From positions 1,619,001 to 1,683,000 of the forward strand of contig OY986439.1 in NCBI GenBank assembly GCA_963920525.1: a stretch of 64,000 nt of DNA, written 5' to 3'. Numbering within the stretch: the stretch's first letter is position 1; every line of letters begins with the position of its first letter. The notes beneath the pieces were generated by a model, which worked only from the letters and a program-made list of their open reading frames with translations, searched no databases and had not been told where the DNA came from. This DNA comes from Dichetophora obliterata (taxonomy: Eukaryota > Arthropoda > Insecta > Diptera > Sciomyzidae). Shown one piece after another: positions 47,520-58,004 of the stretch. The position numbers and the translations under genes are program-made.

Positions 47520-47860
47520 TCAAATGCTTCTCATCACTAATGAGATCTATCTATTCTATTAATAGATTGTTTGAGCTTAGAAATGAAGTATTTGAATTTT
47601 TAGAAGCTGAAAATATCGAAATAACCGAAAAAGAATATTTAAAAGATTATCAATTTATTTTAGACATGGCGTTTTTAACAGACATTTGTAACATTTTGAA
47701 TGAGTTGAATTTGAAGCTGCAGTGAAAAGATAATAATATTTCTGATATGTTTAAAACTCTTTCAGATTTTAAATCTTAGCTATTTTTAATTGCAGCTCAA
47801 ATTGATTCTGAAGACTTTTCGGACTGGATATTTTTCAAAACACCTTTTAAATGCGGTATA
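47520..47860 (+). pseudogene. hAT-type transposase fragment (ZBED/GTF2IRD2-like)
   Basis: The frame at 47540-47725 reads SINRLFELRNEVFEFLEAEN then FLTDICNILNELNLKLQ, a segment typical of the helical insertion region of animal hAT transposases of the kind domesticated in ZBED, FAM200 and GTF2IRD2 proteins. Past the stop it continues with NNISDMFKTLSDFKS. No termini or catalytic blocks are visible, so only an internal fragment remains. It lies within the DNA that splits the mariner. Confidence 0.68.
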
Positions 47861-47894
47861 TTAAAGTACGAATTTCCAATCCAAACACCTCTAT

Positions 47895-49400
47895 CGTTAG
47901 AATCGAGTCCCCTACTTTTTGTTGGTAAAAAGTTCAAAAGTTACGAGCATTTTTGTCCAAATTTTGACCATTTTTCCATTTTTTTCATGATTTTGTCCAA
48001 GAATATTACTTTCATGGCCATTTTTTGGCTCAATCCATTATTTAATTCAATTTACAATTCAAAACAAAGAGTTTTAGCCCAAATTAATCGAATTCGGTTG
48101 ATTAATTCATGCGATATTGCTAACACAAAATAACACATAAAACCAACTTTTTGATTTTTTTTCCCTTTTTATTTTTTTTTTCTACAAAAATTCAAATTAA
48201 GAGATAATTAAGTATCTATCAACCTATTATCAAAAAAAAATATTCAATTTGAGTGTAGTAAAAGACAAAATGTGAAAAAAACATTATATTTTCTGAAAGT
48301 CTTGTTTGCTTTCAAGTCTTGGTGTTTTCGTACGGCTCTCTAATGTCGTCGCCATAGCGCCTTCTACATTCTACCTTTGAGTATAAGTTCAATATTAAGT
48401 TGATTCCAAATTTCTAACAATCTGTCTGCTACTTGGGGAGTAAATGTGTTATAGGAAAACATTTTGCTTTGGGCTTTTGAACGTTCGGCCAAGAAAAAAT
48501 AGTACTTCAATATATCTCGTTTAGTTGACAGATTAATATCAGGTAATACACAGGCCACGCCAAAAGAAAAAACATCATCAGAGACCAAATGTTGCAAACT
48601 ACTGCGTTGGGTATCTGTTGGATTTTGCGATGAACCAGGCTCTGAATCCATTTTTTAAACCGTCACTAAAAGAATTAAATATGTTTTTCATAGAATAATA
48701 ATATAACTATTAACTATAATAGTTAGCAATGTTTTTACACTTACCTTTAAATCTTTTCTAAATTTTAAAATAGTTTGATTATTTGTTAGTTATTTCAAGT
48801 AACACTTCACTGAAATGACGCTCAAACAAAACTAGCATACACTGGAATATTATAAACAAACAAAAATAAAGAAGTCTATAAAGAAACTAAAAACAAAAAG
48901 AAATAAACAAACATAACACAGGGTGTGCACCCTGTGAAAAAATATGCCAATAATGCAAAGCGCAAATCAGTCCAGTCGTAACGTAAGGTTCGTAAGCTTC
49001 GTAAGTCAAAAAAATTGAGCCAAAAAAATGGCCATGAAAGTAATATTCTTGGACAAAATCATGAAAAAAATGGAAAAATGCTCCAAAATTTGGACAAAAA
49101 TGCCCGTAACTTTTGAACCGTTGGACCAATGTTGGAGATTTTTTTTCGTAAATTGATCAAAATGATCTCATCTTTCCAACGCGCGTGGCGATTAAACCCG
49201 ATCGATAGTTTTTGAGTTATGGATGTGAACGTGTAGGTAATATTTCATACGAACGTCAATTTGGGAAAAAATCTACCAACAAAAAGTAGGGGACTCGATT
49301 TTAACGATAAAGGTATGGTTCCTTTGGCAAATTTTCATGGAATAACCCATAGAATACGGAAATCATAGGGAAATTGTCGAAAAATAAATCGACCCGCCCT
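47895..49400. mobile_element. Inverted-repeat element with small spliced gene
   Basis: The segment at 47908-48041 is an inverted copy of parts of 48995-49320. Shared words include GAGTCCCCTACTTTTTGTTG, GCATTTTTGTCCAAATTTTG, TTGTCCAAGAATATTACTTT and TGGCCATTTTTTGGCTCAAT. The right end (AGGGCGGGTCGATTTATTTT on the reverse strand) recurs at 63876 at the end of this window, which fixes it as an element terminus. The left end is missing. A TWA flank would fit PIF/Harbinger-type insertion, but this is tentative. The centre carries a minus-strand spliced ORF. Confidence 0.72.
48364..48651 (-). CDS. Unrecognised 95-residue ORF with upstream intron
   Basis: The start ATG at 48651 lies 15 bp after a good splice acceptor (TTCTTTTAG, intron end at 48666). 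A matching donor (AAAG with GTAAGTG) lies at 48744, so a 79-bp intron in the 5' leader is likely. The protein (MDSEPGSSQNPTDTQRSSLQ, then LPDINLSTKRDILKYYFFLA and KMFSYNTFTPQVADRLLEIW) is a serine-rich start followed by an amphipathic helical domain. I do not recognise the family. A GT near the stop (AAAGGTAGAATG) could be another donor, making this a first coding exon. It lies between the arms of an inverted-repeat element, so it may be element-encoded or a captured host exon. Confidence 0.45.
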   Translation of the reverse strand: MDSEPGSSQNPTDTQRSSLQHLVSDDVFSFGVACVLPDINLSTKRDILKYYFFLAERSKAQSKMFSYNTFTPQVADRLLEIWNQLNIELILKGRM

Positions 49401-49525
49401 AATATATATATATATCTATCAATACATTCATCAAGAGTATTACTAAAATAAATACATTCATCAAGAGTATCACTAAAATATGTACATTCATGAATTTTAC
49501 ATTTCCCTTTTGTTAAACAAAGAAA

Positions 49526-50199
49526 GCTGATTGCAAGATGGTTGCCGTGTTTGCATTTTCCAACAATGTTTAGACATGTTTAAACAAAATCCGACTGATT
49601 TTTTACGTAAAATAGTGACCATGGATGAAACATGAATCCACCGCTATACACCATAATCTAAAGAATGAGCAAAAGATTGATTAGGGCCCAGTGGAAGTGC
49701 ACCAAAGCGAGTAAAGAATCAACAAACGGCCGGAAAGATGTTGGCGTCTGTTTTTTAGGATTCAAGTAATATTTTGTTCATCGACTATTTGAGAAGAGGA
49801 AAACAATCAACAGCTACTATTACTGCAAATTATTGGACCGATTGAAGAACAAAATCGCAAATAAACAGCCATATTTATCAAAGAAAAAATCATCTTTTTG
49901 CAAGAAAATGATCCAGCTCACGAATCGATCAAACCATGGCCAAATTGTACAAGTTAAGCTTCAAACTGCTTTCTCATCCCCAATATTCACCAGATTTGGG
50001 CCCCAGTGACTATTATCTATTCCCAAACTTAAGAAGGTAGCTCCAGGGAAGGAGATTTGTGACGAATGAACAGGTCGAATTGGAAACTGAAGCGTTTTTC
50101 GGAGATTTTGGGAAATCTGACTATTTAGAGGGCATCGTAATGTTAGAAAATCGTTGGAATAAGTATATCGAGCTTAAAGGGGGCTATGTGGAAGAATAA
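49526..50199 (+). pseudogene. Mariner transposase, C-terminal fragment
   Basis: Conceptual translation gives CLDMFKQNPTDFLRK, then IVTMDET (first catalytic aspartate), LFIDYLRRGK, and YSPDLGPSDYYLFPNL with the last catalytic aspartate, the DD34D-type mariner signature, ending YIELKGGYVEE before a stop. Frame breaks occur between these blocks and the N-terminal half is 2.3 kb upstream. It differs from the DD41D copies elsewhere in the window. Confidence 0.85.
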
Positions 50200-50265
50200 A
50201 CAAGAATTTTGTCAAAAATCGTAGTTTTCTTTGGTAGGACAGCAGTATCTTAAACACCCTAGTAA

Positions 50266-50983
50266 AGGGTGTTTTTTATAGAGTGATACAAGTTTAAATA
50301 ATAATAAAACATAGTAATGTTGCCGCCACGGCTGGCGCGTACAAGGCGCAATCTGGAACACCAATTTTCACAAACTTTTCGCAGCATTTGCTGCCGTATC
50401 TCGCCGATAACTCTTCGAATGTTGATTTCCAGGTATTCAATTGTTTGTGGTTTATCGACGTAGACAAGTGACTTTACTAACCCCAAAGAAAATAATCCGA
50501 ATCACACGATCTAAGGGCCAATTAATTGGGCCATTTCGTGAAATTATTTTTTCGTCAAAAGTTTCCTTGAGTAAATCAATTGTAGCGCCCGCTGTGTGGC
50601 ATGTGGCCCCGACCTGCTGGAACCACATATCAGCAAGATTAATGCCAGCTAATTGAGGTACAAAAAAAATTCGAATCATGTTCCTATACCGTTCACCATT
50701 GACAGTAACATTCTGACCATCATCGTTTTTGAAGACATATAGCCCATAAAGCGCACCAAACAGTAATTTTCTGTGGATGTAATGGTGTTTCGACAAAAGC
50801 TTGTGGATTCTCCTCACTCCAAATACGACAATTCTGTTTATTTACGTACCCATTCAACCAAAAATGGGCTTCATCGGAAAATAAAATTTTCCATGGAAAT
50901 TCAAAATCCATATCAATTTGTGCTTCAACCCATTCGCCGAATTGGCGGCGCATACGATGGTCGTTTGGCTTTAATTCCTGCAC
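50266..50983 (-). pseudogene. Rosa-like mariner transposase, frameshifted
   Basis: Three overlapping frames share the gene: 50720-50983 (FPWKILFSDEAHFWLNGYVN then RIWSEENP), 50452-50817 (VTVNGERYRNMIRIFFVP then MWFQQVGATCHTA) and 50259-50486 (YVDKPQTIEYLEINIRRVIG). The middle catalytic aspartate is replaced by valine (QQVGATCHTA instead of QQDGATCHTA). The block around the last catalytic aspartate is disrupted by frameshift after INWPL. Inactive. Confidence 0.86.
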
Positions 50984-51367
50984 AAGTTAAATCTTGAAAG
51001 GTTTTAAGCCAAGATCTTTTCGTAAAATCTTCCATTAAGTGAAGGACACAACCCTAGTTGCTGATAACGGCGACGAACTGATTGATTAGGATCATCTTCA
51101 TTGCTTTCCTGTTGTTCTTCGAATTAGCAGCTCTGAAGGACGATTATGTACGCCATAAAATGGACGAAGTGCACGATAAGTTTGACGAACAGAACCATTA
51201 TTTTGATTAAAAATTTACACAATTTGCATGCGTTGCTCTAGTGTAAGTCGATCCGTAATAAAATGTCAGAGCAAACTAAATAAAAAACAACTATCAACTG
51301 TTAAATGGGTGGTCAAATAAAGCACTGATGCCAACTCAAAGTTGTATCACTCTATAAAAAACATCCT
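50266..51367 (-). mobile_element. Rosa-like mariner abutting the previous mariner
   Basis: Left AGGGTGTTTTTTATAGAGTG and reverse-complemented right AGGATGTTTTTTATAGAGTG, followed by ATACAA on both sides, form about 27-bp inverted repeats. It starts two bases after the TA that ends the mariner at 46789-50262. The transposase is on the minus strand. At 1.1 kb it is near full size but lacks part of the N-terminus. Confidence 0.87.
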
Positions 51368-52481
51368 ATATGTGAACAAAAAAAAAAACGGACATTTTCA
51401 GAATTGAATAAACTATTTATTTAAAAATACAAAACATGTTTTTGCAAAATGTGAAATGAACTAAAATTATACAAAATGTTTCAGTAGTATGCTATTAATA
51501 TTAGCACCATTGCAGACGACAATGCCATAAATGCTACAAGCTCGAGCAAGAAAAATCTTTCACTTTTTTTACAGCTTATGCAAGTGTACGCTTCTTTTTG
51601 GAAATGACACTGGTTCTATTCTTTATTCTAATTTACCACAGGACTTTTGTTAAAAAGTTTTCTTCGTAATGTGGTTCTTCTGGTTCTACTTCCTTTGCAA
51701 ATGCAAACTTTACTTTAGGCCATCGTGCGGCTGCAGCTGACTTATTTACTAGCGTGGCTTTTAAATGCAGCCAATGGCAACTACAACTGCAGCCGAGTGA
51801 CAAGCAAAGCTTTGTAAGGACCAAGAAGGAAAAAAGAAACGAAGGCAAATAATCCAAGAAGCACATTTAAAATATTCCTTAAAATACAGCATCTCTGTCG
51901 CAGGGTCTGTTCTTGCGACTGCGGCTGGCTCTTTGGGCACATTTAAACGAAAGCGAAAGTTTCTACCTCATTTTCTGCTCTTTTAATGGCAACGACATTT
52001 TCCGTTTCATTTTTTCAAGGCAAGAAACCGGAAGCTGTTCTGACGGCGCATAAAAGCTTTGTGCGTCTGTCTTGCCGTTAAATGCTCCTTTTTAATGGCA
52101 GTTACGTGACGTTTTAATGTTGTTTTTACTGCGGGGTCTTAATATTACGCCAAATAAAATAGGATAAGAAGAAAATGATTGCAAATGTCTGCACAGTCTA
52201 CAGTTTAAAGTTTATAAGCATATTTTAAAATTTGTTGTTTTTTAAGTATAACTCCCCTTTTGTAAGGAAATGGTGCATAGTTTACTTATAGTTTTCGTTT
52301 GGATATATAAAATTGGAAAAAAAAATTTGAAAAAGTGAAAATATCATTTGAAATCTGATTTTATTACATGATTAAAATCCGCTATTTTCTTCTCAAATAA
52401 TTATTTGTGCTGCTATCCCTTACAATTTCGCACCAAAGTCTCATAATAAAATTTTTAAAAACTTTCAAATTAAATCTTATC
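51368..52481. other. Gene-free region
   Basis: No recognisable gene or repeat. Some higher-GC words near 51660-52110 may be older host sequence. Confidence 0.4.
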
Positions 52482-52484
52482 TTA

Positions 52485-53259
52485 GGCCGCGTTCATAGTG
52501 GACGCTTTGGCTGAAGCTGAAGCATAAAGCTGCTTTGCCGAGCTTTTTTTGATCATAGTGAACGCTTATTCAACGCTACACAAAGTAGCTTATTGAGCTT
52601 ATTGGTGTTCATAGTGCGCGCTTTATGCTTGTGGCTGAGATGCTTTGTTTTCATTTGTCTCTTTGGAAAATAATACTCTCAATTGCGTTTTGCAAAGTAA
52701 ATGAAAGATTTTTTGTTTTTTTGCGATGATCATCAATGAAAGATCAAACCAATAACAAACAAAAGTTCAAAGTAACTTGAAAACACAAAGCATAACAACG
52801 GTGGAAAGTGCAGTACAAAAAGTACCCAAGAAGTAAGCAAGAACAACGAAAACTATGTAAACAAACGAGATAGAATACACAAGTGCATACAACTGAAAAG
52901 CACCACAAAACGAAAAAACAACGCAACAACAACACAACAACAGTTAAAACTTCAGCACAAAAAAAATCCAACAAATAAAACAAACTCAACGAAAATATTG
53001 TTAACAGACAAAATAAATAAACAAGTGCCGAATAGAATTTTAAAAATGATCTACAACAAAGCATTAAAAATAAAGTTATTTTTCTGTGTGAGCAAGCGAG
53101 ATGGAGATATAAGGCGTTGAAAAGCATTTGAAAATAAGCTTTATGCTAGCTTTATGCTGACACTATGAACACTTTGAGCTTTTTCCATACGATTATACAC
53201 AAAGCGTTTTTCAGCTAAACCTCTCGGCTAAGCTAAAAGCGTTTACTATGAACGCGGCC
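52485..53259. mobile_element. 775 bp PIF/Harbinger-type MITE
   Basis: Left GGCCGCGTTCATAGTGGACG and reverse-complemented right GGCCGCGTTCATAGTAAACG are near-identical inverted repeats. TTA flanks both sides (52482-52484 and 53260-53262), the TWA duplication of PIF/Harbinger elements. Related words (TTCATAGTG.ACGCTT) repeat within the left 150 bp and, inverted, in the right end. A 127-codon minus-strand frame inside (52744-53127) is a low-complexity CAACAA/AACAAA translation, not a transposase. Confidence 0.88.
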
Positions 53260-53274
53260 TTATGCTATTAAACG

Positions 53275-53819
53275 AGCAATATTTGTTTGTTTATATGTTT
53301 GTTTATTTGTTTGTTTGTTTGTAAATGAGTTCTCGAAAACTTCCCAAGCGATTTCGATGAAATTTTCAGTATAGGGATTTTCGGCGGCGAAAAACCAATC
53401 TTACTAGGTTTCATTTCTGAGAAAATTCGTTTAGCAGCGCACATTGGGGTATTTGACCGACTTACGAAGTCAAAATTATTTTATTCGGAAAATAGTTTCT
53501 ATTGATTTTAACCCTGTACGACCATTGCAACATATTCAACACTCCAAAAAAAAATTTGTTTAGCAGCACACGTTGGGGTATTTGACCGATTTAGGCGGCC
53601 GAAATTATTTTATTCGTTAAACGTTTCTATTATATTTCATACTAATAATTTTTTGCGGATTTTCGTACATTCAATGGCACTATAAGTACTTTCAAACTGT
53701 GAAGTGAAAATGTACGGAAATTAATTGTTTTATCGATATACAATCAAAAAGAAAAAAATATAAATACATGCATTGGTTTTGGCGGGAAGCCGAGCTAAGC
53801 TCGGTTGCCCAGGTACTAA
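53275..53819 (+). mobile_element. Helitron-like element with 3' hairpin
   Basis: The 3' end carries a hairpin CCGAGC-TAA-GCTCGG (53790-53804), then 11 bases and CTAA, matching the Helitron 3' architecture. The 5' side starts with a TTTGTTTG-rich stretch and AAACTTCCCAAGCGATTTCG, like other insect non-autonomous Helitrons; the exact 5' end was not located. A ~128 bp internal duplication (TTTAGCAGC.CAC.TTGGGG near 53430 and 53557) is present. No coding. Confidence 0.65.
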
Positions 53820-55230
53820 AAGCTTAAATGGAAATAGTTTGTGATCTGAAGGGTTATGAAATCGCTGTTAAACTTTCAACTGTTTAAGTTTTGAGATGCC
53901 AAACAGGGACACATAAGCTAAGTTTATTTTACTTTAATTTTAAACATGTATTTAAATTTTATTATCTACGTTTGTATATTTTTATTACATATTTGCCTTC
54001 ATCTTCTTAGTATTCAGGGCCGTCAACAACATCAGCTGCAAACAAATCAAGCTGATGACACACTTTGATCGATTGCCAACAAAGACTATTGCAACAATGT
54101 TTACAAGAACAACAAACAGCAGCAACAATAACATCAGCATTATATAATAACAGTTATCATAGATTTACATAAATTTATTTGGATTCTTGCTGTTTACGTT
54201 GCTGTCGGCGTCTCAGCTGCTGCAAATAATGCATGCATGCAAATAATGAGTGAGGCGAATGTTTGTCGGCGTTTTATTGCTGATTCGTGCCACAGCGTTT
54301 GTGGTTGTTAAGCACGTGATGCTGCTTGCGAAGATACGATTCTGCTCATGAATTGCTGAATATTAATAGTTTCTGAAGAGTCATCGGATTGGATTGACTA
54401 AGTTAATATCAATCTTATGAACATTGTTTCTTTTATCTTGTCCAATAGACGAAAATAATTTGCTTTATCTGTTCAACACAACAGCTGATTTTAGTTTAGT
54501 GATTAGATAAATTTGAGAACTGTTTTTCAGTCGAAATTACTCAGTATGTTATTTTAACTTTTCGTAAGGTCTATTTTGAAAAACAATACTCTTACTGCTT
54601 CAATATCTTTTATACTTTGTTTTTGGACAACGGGTTGACTAAACATCTTAAAAGTTTAAAGCCCCGAAAATGGATCTCTAAACCTTTATTATCAGTTACA
54701 CGAAACTGATTGATGTAAGTTCAGTAAAAGTGTATCTTTGTACAACTCGGCCAGTAATGAGGTTCATTTTTGGGATAATGATCCCACACACATGCAGAGA
54801 AAAAACATAGTTTGATTTGGAAAATGGTTTCTATGATCATATATATAATAAAATGATTGCATTTAGAAAAATGCATGTTTTTTGTAAGAATCAAAATATT
54901 ATTGAAAAAATAATTTTTTTTTTCCATCGGTAAGTCGATTTGATTTTTTTTTTAAGTGAAAACTTATTTTTGCGCTTTGTTTGGCTTGCGTCATCATTGC
55001 AGCGAGAAGCTTTCGTCATCAATACAGACAGCGGATAGCTTTCGTCAATAACCTTTAGCATTATTACTCCTCAAATTTAGTGTGAAAACTCAAAAACTAC
55101 ACTTTTTTCATACATCTTTTTTCTTAGATTTACTGTTGCTTTTTGTTTGCTTCTATTACAACAAGAGAATATCATATTTAAAATAATTTTTTAGCAGTAA
55201 GCAGTGAGAGACTTGTGCCCCTTCAATTAA
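53820..55230. other. Gene-free region
   Basis: No recognisable domain, RNA gene or terminal-repeat pair. Confidence 0.4.
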
Positions 55231-55232
55231 TA

Positions 55233-56062
55233 CAGAGGGCGATCATATTATTAGAGCCACTTGAACTATTTCACAAAGTGAAAAAAAATTGCAACTCCAA
55301 GCTCAGGAATGATTTCCAAACCACACATTTATGTATATGCATGATTCTGGCCCTTTTCATAAGGCTATAATAGTCAAAAATTCCTTAATGAGAACAAAGT
55401 CCATGTTCTTGACTGGCCCAGAAATTCTCCGTATCTCAACCCTGTAAAGAACTTTTGGGAAACGTTCCTGACCAACAAAGGGCAAATAAAAGAGCAGCAA
55501 AAGGAGGTACCTAATATTGGCAATAAAATTGAAGGGCTTATTGCAAGAATATGATAAGCCACATAAAAAATATTTAGAAATAATCGAGTCCAAAGTTTTG
55601 AAAAAATTGAACACGGAAACTTGTACAAATAAGTTAGCAAATTAATAAGAAATAGCCAAAATCTCTTCAGTTGTTGTTGGCAATGCATTGAGTAATGTAT
55701 TCAGCCTAAAAAATTGATTTATTAGATCATGTGGCTTATCACGTTATTGCAATAAGCCCTTAAATTTATTTAATATATTTTTCTTCAGTTAAAAAAGCTT
55801 AATGTTAAAGTGAATTTTTGTCAAAATCTCTTCAATAGTTGTTGGCAATGCATTGAGTAATGTATTCAGCCTAAAAAAATTGATTTTTTAGATCATGTGG
55901 CTTATCAAGTTATTGCAATAAGCCCTGTAATTTATTCAATATATTTTTCTTCAGTTATAAAAGCTTAATGTTAATGTGAATTTTGACTATAATGCTTTGA
56001 TTTCACCCGAAACTTTAAAAATAATTTTTTTAAGGTGACAATAATAATAGGATCACCCACTG
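55233..56062 (+). mobile_element. Tc1-like element remnant
   Basis: Left CAGAGGGCGATCATATTATT and reverse-complemented right CAGTGGGTGATCCTATTATT with TA flanks on both sides. On the plus strand at about 55370-55470 the translation reads HVLDWPRNSPYLNPVKNFWE, the third catalytic block of Tc1-type DDE transposases (usually DLNPIENLWE), with the final D and other residues changed. Only the C-terminal part of the gene remains. The 3' half holds a 165-bp tandem duplication and an inverted segment. Confidence 0.82.
55658..55988. repeat. 165 bp tandem duplication within Tc1-like remnant
   Basis: Copies at about 55658-55822 and 55823-55988 share ATCTCTTCA, TTGTTGGCAATGCATTGAGT, GATCATGTGGCTTATCA and TTTTCTTCAGTTA. 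A 31-base portion (55729-55759) also has an inverted partner at 55534-55564, giving a long potential hairpin. Confidence 0.9.
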
Positions 56063-56942
56063 TAGCTCTACACCAAAACCACTGAACCAATACCCATTGT
56101 TTCGTAGGTTTGTGTATTCAATATTAAGTCTTAACTGAACTAATGATGCACCAAAATGTTTAGCCTGTAAGTATACACATCTTAATACATAAAAGGCAAG
56201 CATGCTGCTCGCACTCCAATATCGCTCAAACTGTAATAAATTTTTACAATTAATACAATGCTTTTACTGCATATGCATATATGAACGTTTAGTTCATTGA
56301 AGAAATTCAAAGCATATTTATTTATACAGGGTATCCCAGACTAAGAGGACTTTAATGCAGGGAGTAATTCCTCGTGATGAGACGAGCAAAAAATCGTATA
56401 GGCTGGGGTGGTCGCAAATTTCAAACAAAATTAGTAGGTTTAATTTTTCTAAAACAAAACAAATTTTGTGATATTTTTTGCTACCTAGAAGAATTAAGAT
56501 TGGAAAATTGCCGACATTGGGCCCAATGACTCTTTTCAGCTCATTCAGCCAAATAAGAAACGAAATCATCTCATTTCCCATAAAAATTCACAGTTGCAAT
56601 TCAAATCATTTGAAACAAATTAATGAGATTGGATACGTTCTTGAAACTTATTACAAACTATTTCGAAAGCATTCGAAGGAGAATGGATAAAAAAACCGAA
56701 CACACTAAAAATAAAGAATAACGTCAAACTACAAATACAAAAAAAAAACAACAAACTACCAGTTGTCAAACGAAGTGAAATACTTTCGCAAAAAAAAACC
56801 AATGTAAACACTTTTGAATGACTCATTTCAAATGAGTCATTTAGCCGAATGTAAACGTAGCAACATAAAAATATAGAATAGTATATAAACTTTTTTCGAT
56901 TAGCGTGAAAATTCGCATATAGCAGGACAAAGTCTACCCGGG
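56063..56942. other. Gene-free region with a lone mariner-type end
   Basis: A TACAGGGTATCCCAGACTAA word near 56325 resembles a Tc1/mariner terminus, but no partner end or transposase is visible. Confidence 0.35.
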
Positions 56943-57194
56943 AATACTACACGGTTAGAAATCTTGAAATAAATTTTAATACTTTTTGGCTAACATATAC
57001 AATCACACCAAAATTGTATTAAAATTAAATATTGGTCAAATATTAAACGTAATTTTGAATAAAAAAATGTGTTTAAATTTAATGCTTAGTTCATATTAAT
57101 TTTAACCGTAGCATTAAATTAATTCCAAAGAGTATAAAATTTCGTTGTAAGATTTGGATTGCATTAAAATTTAATAAAAAATTTTATTCAAATA

Positions 57195-57979
57195 CTAGCT
57201 TAAACCCGGCGCGTTGCTGCCGCGGCCCCGTTGCCAAACGCGAATAAAATGTTATCAGTGAAACTGTATATGTAAATTGTGGTCGAATACTCAATTCCAT
57301 GGCTGTGCGACCTATAACTCAAAAGCTGTAGAATTTCTCAAATTTTGGTTGCATGGGAGGTGACACGCCCCCTTGTCCAACGCCATACAAAGTTATCAGT
57401 AAAACTGCATGTGTAAATTGAGATCGAATGCTGAACTCCGAGGCTTTGTTTGCTTTGTTTGATTGACTCAAAAGCTATTCGATATCGCAAATTTGGGTTG
57501 TATAAGAGGTGCCACGCCCCTTTGTCCAACTCCCATAAAATTTTATCAGTAAAACGCCACGTGTAAATTGTGGTCGAATTTCGAATTCCAAGGATGTGCG
57601 GCCTATAACTCCAAAGCTATTCGATATCGCAAATTTGGGTTGTATGGGAGGTGCCACGCCCCCTTGTCCAACTCTCACAAAATTTTATCTGCGAAGCGGC
57701 ACGTGTAAATTGTCGAATACCGAATACCGAGGCTAAGCGGCTTATAACTCCAAAGATATTCTATATCGCAAATTTGGGTTGTATGGGAGGTGCCACGCCC
57801 ACTGTTAGTAGGAGGTTGAAATATACTTTACGACCTATTCTCATACCTACAAAATATACATACAAAATTTCATGAAAATCGGTCGAGCCGTTTCGGAGGA
57901 GTTCGATTACGTACCCCGTGACAGAAGAATTTTTATTCAAATATAATACTTAAAAATTATATATATATTTTTATATAGT
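57195..57979 (-). mobile_element. Helitron, reverse orientation, same family as 7403-9655
   Basis: On the minus strand it ends GCAACGCGCCGGGTTTAAGC then CTAG, followed by T, matching the element at 7403-9655. It carries about four ~145 bp units with GATATCGCAAATTTGGGTTG and CCACGCCC, and a 5' region with AACGGCTCGACCGATTTTCA and a TA-rich start near 57979. At 785 bp it is shorter than the first copy. No coding. Confidence 0.82.
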
Positions 57980-58004
57980 CTTAAAACTTATATACAATAT
58001 TCAC

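Larger units (their letters stand above)
46789..50262 (+). mobile_element. Mariner element split by ~2.3 kb insertion
   Basis: The left end TACTAGGGCGTTCAAGATGC and the reverse-complemented right end TACTAGGGTGTTTAAGATAC match over about 25 bp with TA on both flanks. The transposase N-terminus is at 46966-47260 and the C-terminal part at about 49526-50199, both on the plus strand. Between them lie a hAT-transposase fragment and an inverted-repeat element. Total 3.47 kb against about 1.3 kb for an uninterrupted mariner. Confidence 0.85.

Noticed and set aside
52744..53127. 127-codon minus-strand frame inside the Harbinger-type MITE
   Set aside because: Leucine/cysteine-rich translation of CAACAA/AACAAA runs; not a transposase.
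56325..56345. Mariner-like terminus TACAGGGTATCCCAG
   Set aside because: No second terminus or transposase remains found, so a full element cannot be supported.
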